This document shows positions 24,430-32,593 of a DNA stretch of 64,000 nucleotides, one piece after another (position 1 is the stretch's first letter; each line of letters begins with the position of its first letter). The stretch spans positions 1 to 64,000 of the forward strand of contig NZ_JAUSTU010000003.1 of assembly GCF_030813005.1 (NCBI RefSeq), read 5' to 3'. Source of the stretch: Robertmurraya andreesenii. GTDB taxonomy: Bacteria > Bacillota > Bacilli > Bacillales > Cytobacillaceae. The notes beneath the pieces were generated by a model, which made no database searches, was not told the DNA's origin, and saw only the letters and a list, made by a program, of their open reading frames with translations. The position numbers and the translations under genes were made by a program.

Positions 24430-24822
24430 ATGGAATATAAATTTAAGACACTTTATTCAGAGATCGGTGGACAAGAAACGATTGATCGACTTGTGAATGC
24501 TTTCTATCCAAAAGTATATGCTGACCCGGAGCTACGGCCACTTTTTGAAGGGGACATGGAGGAAATTAAAAGAAAGCAGAAGCTATTTCTTCCACAATTT
24601 CTTGGAGGCCCTGCCCTTTACAGTCAAGAGTTCGGTCCTCCAGCGATGCAGCAGCGGCATCTTCCGTTCGAAATTACACCAAAGAGAGCAAGATGCTGGC
24701 TCCGTTGCATGCGTGAGGCTTTTGAAGAGATTGGCCTATTTGACAACCCAGCTGGAAAACCGTTTTATGATCGATTAACCCAGGTAGCTGGGATCATGGT
24801 GAACACCGCAGATAAAGAATAG
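24430..24822 (+). CDS. yjbI: Truncated hemoglobin, group II (YjbI-like)
   Basis: A 130-residue globin of the short 2-on-2 type. It begins TLYSEIGGQETIDRLVNAFYPKVYADPEL and contains FLPQFLGGPALYS and QQRHLPFEI, with the proximal histidine in the latter segment. It binds heme and probably handles oxygen or nitric oxide. In B. subtilis the homolog is clustered with other stress genes; here it is alone with an Fnr-type box. GAGGTGATGGGA precedes the ATG, and a terminator follows at once. Confidence 0.93.
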   Translation: MEYKFKTLYSEIGGQETIDRLVNAFYPKVYADPELRPLFEGDMEEIKRKQKLFLPQFLGGPALYSQEFGPPAMQQRHLPFEITPKRARCWLRCMREAFEEIGLFDNPAGKPFYDRLTQVAGIMVNTADKE

Positions 24823-24848
24823 AAACAGTCCTTATGGCTGTTTTTATT
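24823..24848 (+). terminator. Intrinsic terminator after yjbI
   Basis: AAACAG-TCC pairs with GG-CTGTTT and is followed by TTATTTT. Confidence 0.7.
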
Positions 24849-25001
24849 TTACAATAAATATACTGAAAATTAAGAATAATCCATGTTATAATGGGCTCAG
24901 TAAGGTATTTATAGGAGAATAGGGGGGAAATGATTGAAACTGGAGGAACTGATCCTCTAAAAGTAAAGAGAGTTAGGTTTAGATAGGAGGAGAAAGAGGA
25001 T

Positions 25002-25772
25002 ATGAAATTAAAAGATACAGTAGCTGTAGTAACAGGAGGAGCATCAGGTCTTGGAGAAGCAACTGTTTTGCGCATTGTTGAAAATGGTGGCTTTGCTACA
25101 ATCATTGATATGAACGAGGAAAAAGGAGATACACTTGTTGAGAAAATAGGTTCCGATCGTGCGCTTTTTGTCAAAGCCAATGTGGCGAGCGAAGAGGAAG
25201 TAGCAGTCGCCCTTAATCAAACAATAGAAAAGTTTGGCGCTGTTCATGTAGCTGTAAACTGTGCTGGAATAGGAATTGGCGAGAGAGTCGTTGGCAAAAA
25301 GGGACCGCATGATCTGAGCCGTTTCAAAAAAGTCATTGAGGTCAACCTAATCGGCACCTTTAATGTGATTAGGCTAGCGGCTGAAAAAATGACATCGAAT
25401 GAGCCAAATGAAGAAGGGGAAAGAGGGGTTATCATCAATACGGCATCTGTGGCAGCTTTTGAAGGACAAATTGGGCAAGCCTCCTACAGTGCATCAAAGG
25501 GCGGGATTGTAGGTATGACCCTGCCAATTGCGAGAGAGCTCGCTCAATTCGGGATTCGTAATGTTACGATTGCTCCTGGTCTCATTGATACGCCGTTGTT
25601 CGGCAATCTTCCTGAACCTGCACGGCAGGCCTTAGGTGCGATGATTCCATTTCCAAAGCGTCTCGGTTATCCTGAAGAGTATGCTCATTTAGCAACCAGT
25701 ATCATCGAAAATCCAATGCTCAATGGTGATACGATCCGCCTAGATGGAGCGATCCGTATGCAGCCACAATGA
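25002..25772 (+). CDS. Short-chain dehydrogenase, 3-hydroxyacyl-CoA dehydrogenase type II-like
   Basis: A 256-residue SDR. The cofactor motif is TGGASGLGEA (residues 11-20), followed by NCAGIG. The catalytic residues are S (INTASVAAF region), Y and K in SYSASKGG. The segment after residue 85 and the PGLIDTPLFGNLP region resemble HSD10-type 3-hydroxyacyl-CoA dehydrogenases. The enzyme would oxidise hydroxyacyl-CoA with NAD in fatty acid or isoleucine breakdown. It has its own strong site GGAGGAG and no operon partner. Substrate is inferred from family resemblance only. Confidence 0.85.
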   Translation: MKLKDTVAVVTGGASGLGEATVLRIVENGGFATIIDMNEEKGDTLVEKIGSDRALFVKANVASEEEVAVALNQTIEKFGAVHVAVNCAGIGIGERVVGKKGPHDLSRFKKVIEVNLIGTFNVIRLAAEKMTSNEPNEEGERGVIINTASVAAFEGQIGQASYSASKGGIVGMTLPIARELAQFGIRNVTIAPGLIDTPLFGNLPEPARQALGAMIPFPKRLGYPEEYAHLATSIIENPMLNGDTIRLDGAIRMQPQ

Positions 25773-25876
25773 TCAATTTTTAGGTTCCCTTTTGGTCACT
25801 CTACATATTTTTAATGATCTCCGTTTCTAATGAATTTTGATTAATGGGTTCTCAATAGGGGAATAAGCAAATTCAT

Positions 25877-25915
25877 AGAAAGGAGCCCCATTATATGAAT
25901 GAAAGGCTCCTTTCT
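25877..25915. terminator. Bidirectional terminator
   Basis: AGAAAGGAGCC pairs with GGCTCCTTTCT (11 bp). It lies just before the end of the convergent acetyltransferase gene. Confidence 0.75.
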
Positions 25916-25918
25916 AAG

Positions 25919-26461
25919 CTAGAAATCCTTTTTTAACCTTGCCAGCATAAGTAAATCATCATATTTGTCACAAGTGAATTCATATTGTGCTAGCAAACCT
26001 TCTTCATTAAATTTCAACTTTTTTAATAAACCTAGTGATGCAAAGTTCTCTGGCTCTACTAATGCTTGAATTCGATTAATATTTAGCTCTACAAATCCAA
26101 AGGGAATAATCGCCCTTAATGCCTCTCCCATGATTCCCTTATTCCAATAATGCTTTGATAACTCAAACCCGATTTCCGCTCGATGATGCCTTTTATCCCA
26201 GTTATGGAACCCACATGATCCTATCACCTTATTTATTTCTTTAAGTGTAATTCCCCATCGTATGCCTACCCCAAAATCGAAGATTTTCCGGTACCAGTTA
26301 ATTTCTTCGAGTGCTTCCTCTTCATCCCTAAAAGGGGACATACCGTAGAATTTCATTACTTCTTCATCTGACAAATATTCTAGAATATCCAAACGATCCG
26401 TTTCTATTATTTCCCTCAATATAAGTCTTTCAGTCTCTAAAACTGGGAATCTCTTTTTCAT
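25919..26461 (-). CDS. GNAT family N-acetyltransferase, RimJ/RimL-like
   Basis: A 180-residue acetyltransferase. It opens with FPVLETERLILREI, the typical beta-1 segment of RimJ/RimL-type GNATs. It also contains IGSCGFHNWDKRHHRAEIGFEL and NKGIMGEALRAIIPFGF, the acetyl-CoA-binding region. The substrate may be a protein N-terminus or a small amine. It is monocistronic. ATG at 26461 with GAGGTGA upstream. Confidence 0.85.
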   Translation of the reverse strand: MKKRFPVLETERLILREIIETDRLDILEYLSDEEVMKFYGMSPFRDEEEALEEINWYRKIFDFGVGIRWGITLKEINKVIGSCGFHNWDKRHHRAEIGFELSKHYWNKGIMGEALRAIIPFGFVELNINRIQALVEPENFASLGLLKKLKFNEEGLLAQYEFTCDKYDDLLMLARLKKDF

Positions 26462-26541
26462 ATCTTCACCTCATTTTTCCACAATAGCAAAAAAATGGTC
26501 AATTTTCCAGTAAGTCAAGTTGAAAAAGAGTAGAAATAAGG

Positions 26542-26575
26542 AAAAAGACTGAGCGTGAAATTCTCAGCCTTTTTG
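26542..26575 (-). terminator. Terminator after the coat F-like operon
   Basis: On the minus strand, AAAAAGGCTGAG pairs with CTCAGTCTTTTT with one mismatch and is followed by TTCC. It lies just after the stop of the 26582 gene. Confidence 0.7.
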
Positions 26576-26581
26576 TGCTAA

Positions 26582-26932
26582 TTATTGAAAAGGAAATTGC
26601 GAGGAATAGCTGCTGAACTGTTGATGGGCCTGATCGATTTTTTGCTGCTCCTCGGCCTCAAGCTTATACCATCCATTTTGGAACATAAGTGTATAAAAAT
26701 GACGACAACTACGATGCGTTTCTTCCAGCATTTGAAGTAGGTCTACAAACAACGCATCATGACTCGCCTCACGAACAGCAACATTCAAGCTGTCGGTTAA
26801 ATATTTACAAGTGGCAAGTGCATCATTCAAAAAATCACGATCATTCATTTCAGGTGTTTTTACCTTTGGTAGTTGCCCTGTTTGCGGGTTGGCAATTTGC
26901 TTATTTTGCTGTTGGTTTTGCAATAGAATCAC
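26582..26932 (-). CDS. Spore coat F-like protein
   Basis: A 116-residue protein with a coat F-type four-helix segment (NDRDFLNDALATCKYLTDSLNVAVREA, then LLQMLEETHRSCRHFYTLMFQNGWY) and a glutamine-rich N-terminus. Such proteins assemble in the outer layers of the spore. It is the second gene of a two-gene minus-strand operon, nine bases after the related 91-residue gene. Probably expressed in the mother cell late in sporulation; no promoter was assigned. Confidence 0.8.
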   Translation of the reverse strand: MILLQNQQQNKQIANPQTGQLPKVKTPEMNDRDFLNDALATCKYLTDSLNVAVREASHDALFVDLLQMLEETHRSCRHFYTLMFQNGWYKLEAEEQQKIDQAHQQFSSYSSQFPFQ

Positions 26933-26940
26933 CCCTAAAC

Positions 26941-27216
26941 TTAGTGCTGCTGACTTTGATTTGGATTTGGAATATTCGCCATGACTGCATCATTGTTGAC
27001 ATCAAGATGTGATAAAAGCCGTTCGAAATGGGCTTGGTGCATCTTTCCCGCTTGATTCAATGCCTGTTTGAATTCTTCATTTTCAACCTGTTCTGCGTAA
27101 AAATGAAATTTCTTAAAAGCTAATAGCTCCCAGCTCATGGCATCCTTTAAATAGGAGATATCCTTTGTCGTAATGGCCTGAGGCGGATTGGGTATGGGTA
27201 CTTGAGAATGTTCCAT
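26941..27216 (-). CDS. Small helical protein paired with the coat F-like protein
   Basis: A 91-residue protein with proline-rich ends and a ferritin-like helical core (KDAMSWELLAFKKFHFYAEQVENEEFKQALNQAGKMHQAHFERLLSHL). This pattern is common in coat F-associated proteins of Bacillus. It is first in the two-gene operon and has GGAGCAAG before its ATG. The region upstream (27217-27491) contains no other gene. A spore-coat role is inferred from the partner. Confidence 0.7.
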   Translation of the reverse strand: MEHSQVPIPNPPQAITTKDISYLKDAMSWELLAFKKFHFYAEQVENEEFKQALNQAGKMHQAHFERLLSHLDVNNDAVMANIPNPNQSQQH

Positions 27217-27491
27217 GTATCTTGCTCCTTCACTATCTTAATGGTCCCAAATACATAAGTTCGGACGATCTTATAATTTACAAAAGTGGAATAAATTATT
27301 CTAAAAAAAGCATGCTTCTGGCTTAAGATAAATACGTTCAGAAAGTGGAAATGAAAATATCTTTAAATCTTCCTTTTTTAAACAAATCTCACCATGTAAA
27401 TCGAATGGGGGAATCTAGCAATCTCACTTGCCAATCCTGGAAGTCTATGCCAGTATAGAGGGGACTATATTGAAGATTAGGAGGATATGAA

Positions 27492-27836
27492 ATGTCTAAC
27501 GAGACACCGAATTGCCCAAAGTGCAGTTCAGAATACACCTATGAGGATCGAGGACTATTCGTTTGTCCGGAATGTGCTTATGAGTGGTCCGGTGAGCAAG
27601 CTTCCAATTCAGCCGAGGATGAATTAGTCGTACAAGATGCCTACGGCAATCTTCTTAAAGAAGGAGATACCATCACGGTTATCAAGGATCTAAAGGTAAA
27701 AGGAAGCTCAACTGTATTAAAAATCGGCACAAAGGTAAAAAATATTCGCTTGATTCACGGCGATCACAATATCGATTGTAAAATTGATGGATTTGGAGCC
27801 ATGAAGCTCAAATCAGAGTTTGTAAAAAAGGCCTAA
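27492..27836 (+). CDS. PhnA/YjdM family zinc-ribbon protein
   Basis: A 114-residue protein. The N-terminal zinc ribbon uses C8, C11, C25 and C28 (CPKC and CPEC). A beta-rich PhnA domain follows, with VQDAYGNLLKEGDTITVIKDLKVKG. Despite the historic name (alkylphosphonate uptake operon protein), its biochemical role is not established to my knowledge. GGAGGATATGAA precedes the ATG. It is monocistronic with a very strong terminator directly downstream. Confidence 0.9.
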   Translation: MSNETPNCPKCSSEYTYEDRGLFVCPECAYEWSGEQASNSAEDELVVQDAYGNLLKEGDTITVIKDLKVKGSSTVLKIGTKVKNIRLIHGDHNIDCKIDGFGAMKLKSEFVKKA

Positions 27837-27837
27837 T

Positions 27838-27892
27838 AATTTTAAAACAGGGCTTGAGATTCAACAATGAACTCAAGCCCTGTTTTAAAATT
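27838..27892. terminator. Strong bidirectional terminator
   Basis: A 21-bp perfect stem (AATTTTAAAACAGGGCTTGAG and its complement) around a 13-base loop. It lies between the PhnA-like gene and the convergent sirtuin gene. Confidence 0.92.
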
Positions 27893-27910
27893 TTGCTTTT
27901 TGATACACCT

Positions 27911-28612
27911 TTATAATTCCAATTCCTGCAGCAACTCGCCAATCTTTTTATCGTGAATGACCAAATCCGAATAATGATCAAATGGGGTTGGCTCCTGATT
28001 AACAATGACTAATTTTGCACCGTTTTCCTTTGCGATAAGTGGAAACTGATTGGCTGGCGTGACTGTTAATGAAGAACCTAATACGATAAATAGTTCCGCT
28101 CTTTCTGACTCCTCAAGTGCCAGATGGAATGCCTCCTCAGGGAGAGACTCTCCGAACAGGATTATTGAAGGGCGAAGGACTCCGCCACATTTACAATAAT
28201 AATCTCCATGCAAATATTCTGAGCTGTCAAATTGTTTTCCGCATCTTTGGCAGTGTAACTTTTGCAGTGTTCCATGCAATTCCGCCACTTGTTTTGAACC
28301 CGCCGCATGGTGAAAACCGTCCACATTTTGCGTAATGATTGATTGGAGAAGGCCCTTCTGTTCCCATTCCGCTAAAATATAGTGGCCACGGTGAGGTTGG
28401 TATTCTTTTACTCCAATCACTCTCTCCCGGTAAAATTCAATGAATTCCTCCACATTATGATTCAGTGCGTCCGTACTGGCAATCTTGCTGGGGTCTTTCT
28501 TCTTCCACATCCCATTCGAAGAACGAAAATCAGGCAAGCCACTTTCTGTTGACATGCCTGCACCAGTAAATACAACTGTGTAGTTGGACTCCTGAAGCCA
28601 TTTTTTCAGCAT
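27911..28612 (-). CDS. NAD-dependent protein deacylase (sirtuin)
   Basis: A 233-residue Sir2-family enzyme. Motifs in order: GAGMSTESGLPDFRS (NAD binding), TQNVDGFHHAAG with the catalytic histidine region HGT, a zinc site made by CQRCG and CKCGG, and GSSLTVTPANQFP. It removes acyl groups from lysines using NAD. ATG at 28612 is favoured because AAGGAGGG is seven bases upstream; the in-frame TTG at 28618 abuts that site. The length fits the bacterial class U/III type. It is transcribed alone. Confidence 0.93.
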   Translation of the reverse strand: MLKKWLQESNYTVVFTGAGMSTESGLPDFRSSNGMWKKKDPSKIASTDALNHNVEEFIEFYRERVIGVKEYQPHRGHYILAEWEQKGLLQSIITQNVDGFHHAAGSKQVAELHGTLQKLHCQRCGKQFDSSEYLHGDYYCKCGGVLRPSIILFGESLPEEAFHLALEESERAELFIVLGSSLTVTPANQFPLIAKENGAKLVIVNQEPTPFDHYSDLVIHDKKIGELLQELEL

Positions 28613-28760
28613 ACTCAACCCTCCTTGTATTTACAAAGATTATAGCATATTAGAGCTTTACCCTTTGTTCATCGTATGGCGGTCCTTTCATTTTTTCACA
28701 ATTTAAAGGTTGGAGCCCTTTTTCTCGCATATATATTTACAAAAAAGGAGAGCTATCTCA

Positions 28761-29108
28761 ATGGAATTTGAACGTGAAAAAGCATTGTTTTTAGGAAATC
28801 AATTACGAGAGTTTGTTGCCTTCGTTCATCAGAGTTATCGAGATAATACGTACATGTCTGACAAGGATCAGCTTTACCGCTTGAAAAATTTGGTAGACGA
28901 ATATAAATTTCAGCTTTTAGCTGAGGAGATCCTGAGAATCAATCAGTTTTCATGGGAGGCAAAAGGGACTGAGATTTTAGTCGGAAGGGTCAGAAAAGGG
29001 ATAACTAGTATCCATAATTACATTGAAAATAATCGAAATGGCCTATTCATTTTTTCGGCACGAGTCTATACCATAAAAACGGCCTGCAAATCCTTCACTA
29101 CGTTCTAA
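28761..29108 (+). CDS. Hypothetical small protein
   Basis: A 115-residue mostly helical, charged protein starting MEFEREKALFLGNQLREFVAFVHQ. I do not recognise the family. AAAAAAGGAG lies 10 bases before the ATG at 28761, so translation is well supported. The middle (YRLKNLVDEYKFQLLAEEILRIN) could form amphipathic helices. There is no signal peptide; the C-terminal stretch GLFIFSARVY is only mildly hydrophobic. It precedes a small membrane protein and an MscS channel on the same strand, with 73 bases to the first. Confidence 0.6.
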   Translation: MEFEREKALFLGNQLREFVAFVHQSYRDNTYMSDKDQLYRLKNLVDEYKFQLLAEEILRINQFSWEAKGTEILVGRVRKGITSIHNYIENNRNGLFIFSARVYTIKTACKSFTTF

Positions 29109-29181
29109 CCAAAATGTTCGATCGAATTCAATTTGTAATTGTATAATAGGAATGGAAGAGACAAAGAAGGGGAGTTTAAAT

Positions 29182-29382
29182 TTGAAATCAAAAAGATTAA
29201 CTTTCAGCATTCCTATTATGATTGTTGTTTGGTTTGTCGCCATGTGGATGCTGAATTCGGGCTACGAAGAGATTCAGTATTCCATTCGGTTAATGATTGC
29301 CATTGGTGCCGTTATCGTATCAGGAGTTATATCTTATTTTCTTTTTCCTGACCATGAAGGGAAAAAGGATTCTGGTAAATAG
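29182..29382 (+). CDS. Small two-helix membrane protein
   Basis: A 66-residue protein with two hydrophobic segments (FSIPIMIVVWFVAMWML and LMIAIGAVIVSGVISYFLF) and a charged C-terminus ending EGKKDSGK. The TTG at 29182 is chosen because AAGGGGAG precedes it; the upstream ATG at 29152 has only a weak site. No family is recognised. It lies 24 bases before the MscS gene and may be co-transcribed with it. Confidence 0.6.
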   Translation: MKSKRLTFSIPIMIVVWFVAMWMLNSGYEEIQYSIRLMIAIGAVIVSGVISYFLFPDHEGKKDSGK

Positions 29383-29406
29383 TTTTTCTATAGAAAGGAT
29401 GTTATT

Positions 29407-30288
29407 GTGTTAGGTTTCTTAGGTTTTGATTTTGCCACTTGGGTTGAAAATTATGATTGGGAAAGCTTGATTATTAAAATTGGCAGTATTTCTTTAAAGG
29501 TTATTGCGATTTTCATTGCTTATTTCATAATTAAAAGAATCGGTCGAAAATTATTAGAACAGACTTTCAACCGGGTCATGAATCGCAAAGAAATATCAGA
29601 GGGACGAGCCCTGACCCTACATCGATTAGTGGAAAATATTTTTCAATATGCCTTAATCTTTATTGTTGCGGCAACATTGTTGAGTGTGTTTAATATACCG
29701 GTTGCAAGCCTAATTGCTGGTGCAGGAATTGTGGGTCTTGCCGTCGGATTTGGTGCTCAAGGGCTGGTTAGCGATGTTGTAACGGGCTTTTTCATCTTGC
29801 TCGAAAAGCAAATTGATGTCAATGATTATGTTACGATTGGGAATTTTGATGGCATTGTGGAGGCTGTGGGGTTGAGGACGACTCAGGTTCGTGGCTTTAA
29901 CGGAACTCTACATTTTATCCCGAATCGAGAAATTCTTAGTATAAGCAATCATTCACGGGGAAATATGCAGGCACTTGTTGATATAAGGATCTCGTATCAG
30001 GACGATATTGATCGAGCGATTGAGATTATGCAAAAAGCCTGTGATCAGGTGGCTGCTCACAATCCGGCCATTGTTGAGGCTCCAAAGGTTCTCGGTGTAC
30101 AAGCATTCGGTACATCCGACGTGGTGATTCGTGTTATTGCAAAGACGGTAAATATGGAGCAATGGGGAGTGGAACGACAGCTTCGTAAAGCCATTAAGGA
30201 TGCTTTTGATGAGAATGGTATAGAAATTCCTCTACCACAGCAAATGCTTGTTCAAAGAGACAATCGGAATTTACAACAAAATGGCTAA
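29407..30288 (+). CDS. Small-conductance mechanosensitive channel, MscS family
   Basis: A 293-residue membrane channel. After hydrophobic segments at about residues 20-45 and 72-95, the pore helix AGAGIVGLAVGFGAQGLVSDVVTG is followed by the family segment FFILLEKQIDVNDYVTIG. The beta domain has the typical FIPNREI. It opens under membrane tension to release solutes on osmotic downshift. The size matches the Bacillus YkuT type. GTG start with AAAGGATG upstream, ending in a terminator. Confidence 0.93.
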   Translation: MLGFLGFDFATWVENYDWESLIIKIGSISLKVIAIFIAYFIIKRIGRKLLEQTFNRVMNRKEISEGRALTLHRLVENIFQYALIFIVAATLLSVFNIPVASLIAGAGIVGLAVGFGAQGLVSDVVTGFFILLEKQIDVNDYVTIGNFDGIVEAVGLRTTQVRGFNGTLHFIPNREILSISNHSRGNMQALVDIRISYQDDIDRAIEIMQKACDQVAAHNPAIVEAPKVLGVQAFGTSDVVIRVIAKTVNMEQWGVERQLRKAIKDAFDENGIEIPLPQQMLVQRDNRNLQQNG

Positions 30289-30317
30289 GGGATTAGAGAG
30301 AATCTAATCCCTTTTTG
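30287..30317 (+). terminator. Intrinsic terminator after the mscS-like gene
   Basis: AGGGATTAGA pairs with TCTAATCCCT (10 bp) and is followed by TTTT. Confidence 0.88.
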
Positions 30318-30447
30318 TATGGTTTGGTGATTGGTCAAGTCCGGCCGGGACAGATCAAGGTATACCTCTCAAATAAGAGGGATTTTTCTACAGAATCCAG
30401 AATGGTAGAGATGAAAAAATCAGGATGTTCATTTTCACTCATCACCT

Positions 30448-30912
30448 TCATCTTTCAATCATTTTCAAAATATCAAGTATGGATTGAAGATGCATGCCCT
30501 CATGAAAAATTGTGCGAATCAGAACTTGCTCGATCGTATGCATGCCCATTTCAGTAGGCGGAAATTCTTCCTCCAAACGACTGCCGTATTGATTCTTAAT
30601 CTCGAATGGCTGTGATTTCAAAATCAATTTTAATTCATTAAAGGTCGGAGTATTGACATCAAAGTTGGAGGGAGAAGTACCATAACCAAACCAACTCATA
30701 AACTGCTCTGGTACAATCGCCTTTTCTTTTGTAACAGATTGAATCCAGAGATATTGATCCAAATAAATATGACCCAAATTCCAGCGAATATTGTTCTTAA
30801 AGCCCTGTGGTATGATCTCTGCCTCTTCAGGAGAGACGTGTTCAAGAACTGCCAAAATTTCATCTCGATAAGCTTTTAACTGATTAAACAATACTTCGTG
30901 ACGCTTTTTCAA
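30448..30912 (-). CDS. DinB-family protein
   Basis: A 154-residue four-helix DinB/YfiT-like protein. It has RWNLGHIYLDQYLWIQ with a candidate metal histidine in the first half and IRTIFHEGMHLQSILDILK near the end with two more, giving the usual three-histidine set. Many such proteins are metal-dependent thiol transferases (bacillithiol-dependent in Bacillus). TTG at 30912 is chosen since AGGAGGACAAGAA directly precedes it; longer in-frame starts lack a site. It stands alone. Confidence 0.8.
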   Translation of the reverse strand: MKKRHEVLFNQLKAYRDEILAVLEHVSPEEAEIIPQGFKNNIRWNLGHIYLDQYLWIQSVTKEKAIVPEQFMSWFGYGTSPSNFDVNTPTFNELKLILKSQPFEIKNQYGSRLEEEFPPTEMGMHTIEQVLIRTIFHEGMHLQSILDILKMIER

Positions 30913-31063
30913 TTCTTGTCCTCCTACTCTATTTTTTCTCTTACTAATGATTCGATAGAAATACTTTTGATCCTTCCGAAAAATTAGAAATATGAATGTC
31001 ATTGAGCAATCAAATCGCCTTTTCGGGATGTCTAGTGTTTCGTTTTTTATGTACTTTTTTTCT

Positions 31064-31092
31064 TTGATAGTTTAATAGTATAGTATTATATT
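31064..31092 (+). promoter_or_regulatory. SigmaA-type promoter
   Basis: TTGATA (31064-31069) and TATATT (31087-31092) are separated by 17 bases, 38 bases upstream of the dicarboxylate symporter gene. Confidence 0.6.
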
Positions 31093-31129
31093 AAATATAA
31101 ATCTGGTTCTTGTTGTGGGGGTAGTCAAT

Positions 31130-32353
31130 TTGAAAACAGCCTGGAAAAGCTACCGATTTCCAATTATTTTACTTTCATCGGTTATTTTAGGTAGCATCAT
31201 TGGCATCACTTTAGGAGATAGGGCAGAAGTTCTTAAACCCCTTGGTGATATTTTCTTGAATTTAATGTTTACCGTCGTCGTACCACTCGTATTCTTTGCA
31301 ACAACCTCGGCGATTGCCAATATGGGAAGTGGTAGTCGCTTTAAAAATGTCATCTCCTCGACCTTCCTTGTTTTCATAGGGACAGGCCTTATTGCAGCAT
31401 TGGTAATGGTTACAGCAGTGAAATTGTTTCCTTCGGCTGCTGAGATGCATATTGAACTTGCTAAGCCAGAAGCGGTGGAATCGATTTCTGCAGCCGAACA
31501 AATCGTCGGGATATTCACCACTTCGAATTTCATTGACCTTTTTACAAGGGAGCATATGCTTGCACTCATTTTCTTTTCCTTGCTATTAGGTTTTTCCACT
31601 TCACTCGTAGGGGAAAAGGCTAAGCCACTGGCCCGCTTCATGGACGCTGGAACATTGGTTTTGACTAAAATGGTCAATCTCATCATGTACTATGCACCGA
31701 TAGGATTGGGTGCTTATTTTGCCTATCTTGTCGGGACTTTCGGGACTGATTTGCTACATACATATATGAAATCAACGATTCTGTATTTTGTCGTATCCAT
31801 TCTATTTTTCTTTATCGCCTATACCATTTATGCGTTTATCGCAGGGGGGAAAAAGGGAATCACAACCTTTTGGAAAAATATGATTTCTCCTTCTGTTACG
31901 TCCCTTGCTACCTGTAGCAGTATGGCGTCACTTCCAGTCAACCTCGAAGCTACTGAAAAAATGGGGATACCAAAGGATATTCGTGAAACCGTCATCCCAC
32001 TTGGGGCATCGATGCATAAGGATGGCTCGGTTCTAGGGGTAATCTTAAAAATTGCTGTGTTGTTCAGCGTTTTCGACATGGAGTTTACAGGCTTCTCGAC
32101 CATCGGGATTGCGATGCTCATTGCAGTGCTTGGTGGCACAGTTATGGGTGCAATTCCAAGCGGCGGTATGATTGCAGAAATGCTCATTATCAGTTTGTAC
32201 GGATTTCCGATTGAAGCTCTTCCTGTTATCGCAGCCATTAGTACTGTCATTGATGCACCGGCTACCATGCTGAATGTTACAGGCGACAACGCTGCAGCTA
32301 TGCTTGTTGCAAGAAAAGTAGAAGGAAAGGATTGGCTGGAAAAAATAGACTAA
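31130..32353 (+). CDS. Dicarboxylate/amino acid:cation symporter (DAACS family)
   Basis: A 407-residue polytopic carrier. The family core is clear: a serine-rich reentrant loop (SVTSLATCSSMASLP), and GASMHKDGSVLG in place of the common NxxGT motif. The late SVIDAPATMLNVTGDNAAAMLVAR carries the conserved aspartate and asparagine. It probably imports glutamate, aspartate or a C4-dicarboxylate with protons or sodium. TTG at 31130 follows a GGGGGT site; an in-frame GTG at 31115 is less well placed. It is monocistronic between promoter and terminator. Confidence 0.88.
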   Translation: MKTAWKSYRFPIILLSSVILGSIIGITLGDRAEVLKPLGDIFLNLMFTVVVPLVFFATTSAIANMGSGSRFKNVISSTFLVFIGTGLIAALVMVTAVKLFPSAAEMHIELAKPEAVESISAAEQIVGIFTTSNFIDLFTREHMLALIFFSLLLGFSTSLVGEKAKPLARFMDAGTLVLTKMVNLIMYYAPIGLGAYFAYLVGTFGTDLLHTYMKSTILYFVVSILFFFIAYTIYAFIAGGKKGITTFWKNMISPSVTSLATCSSMASLPVNLEATEKMGIPKDIRETVIPLGASMHKDGSVLGVILKIAVLFSVFDMEFTGFSTIGIAMLIAVLGGTVMGAIPSGGMIAEMLIISLYGFPIEALPVIAAISTVIDAPATMLNVTGDNAAAMLVARKVEGKDWLEKID

Positions 32354-32363
32354 ATGTAAATAC

Positions 32364-32397
32364 ACCTAATGGATAATACCATTAGGCGTTTTTTTTA
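32364..32397 (+). terminator. Intrinsic terminator
   Basis: CCTAATGG pairs with CCATTAGG around a six-base loop and is followed by TTTTTTTT. Confidence 0.88.
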
Positions 32398-32593
32398 AAT
32401 TCTAATAAAAAATGGTAAGAAAGCCGATTTCAAGAATGTCAAAACTTTCATGTTAATTAGTGTCCTAGTTCTAATGCTCATTATTATTGTCATTATGATT
32501 TACAGGGAAAAATGCTAACTTAACTTCTAGCATATTAAAGAAATGATGGGGGAAAATATCCTTATGTGAATTTGTATTTACAAGGAGGATATT

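Noticed and set aside
32456..32518. Small hydrophobic peptide frame (MLISVLVLMLIIIVIMIY...)
   Set aside because: No ribosome binding site and only about 22 residues. Hydrophobic frames arise easily in AT-rich intergenic DNA.
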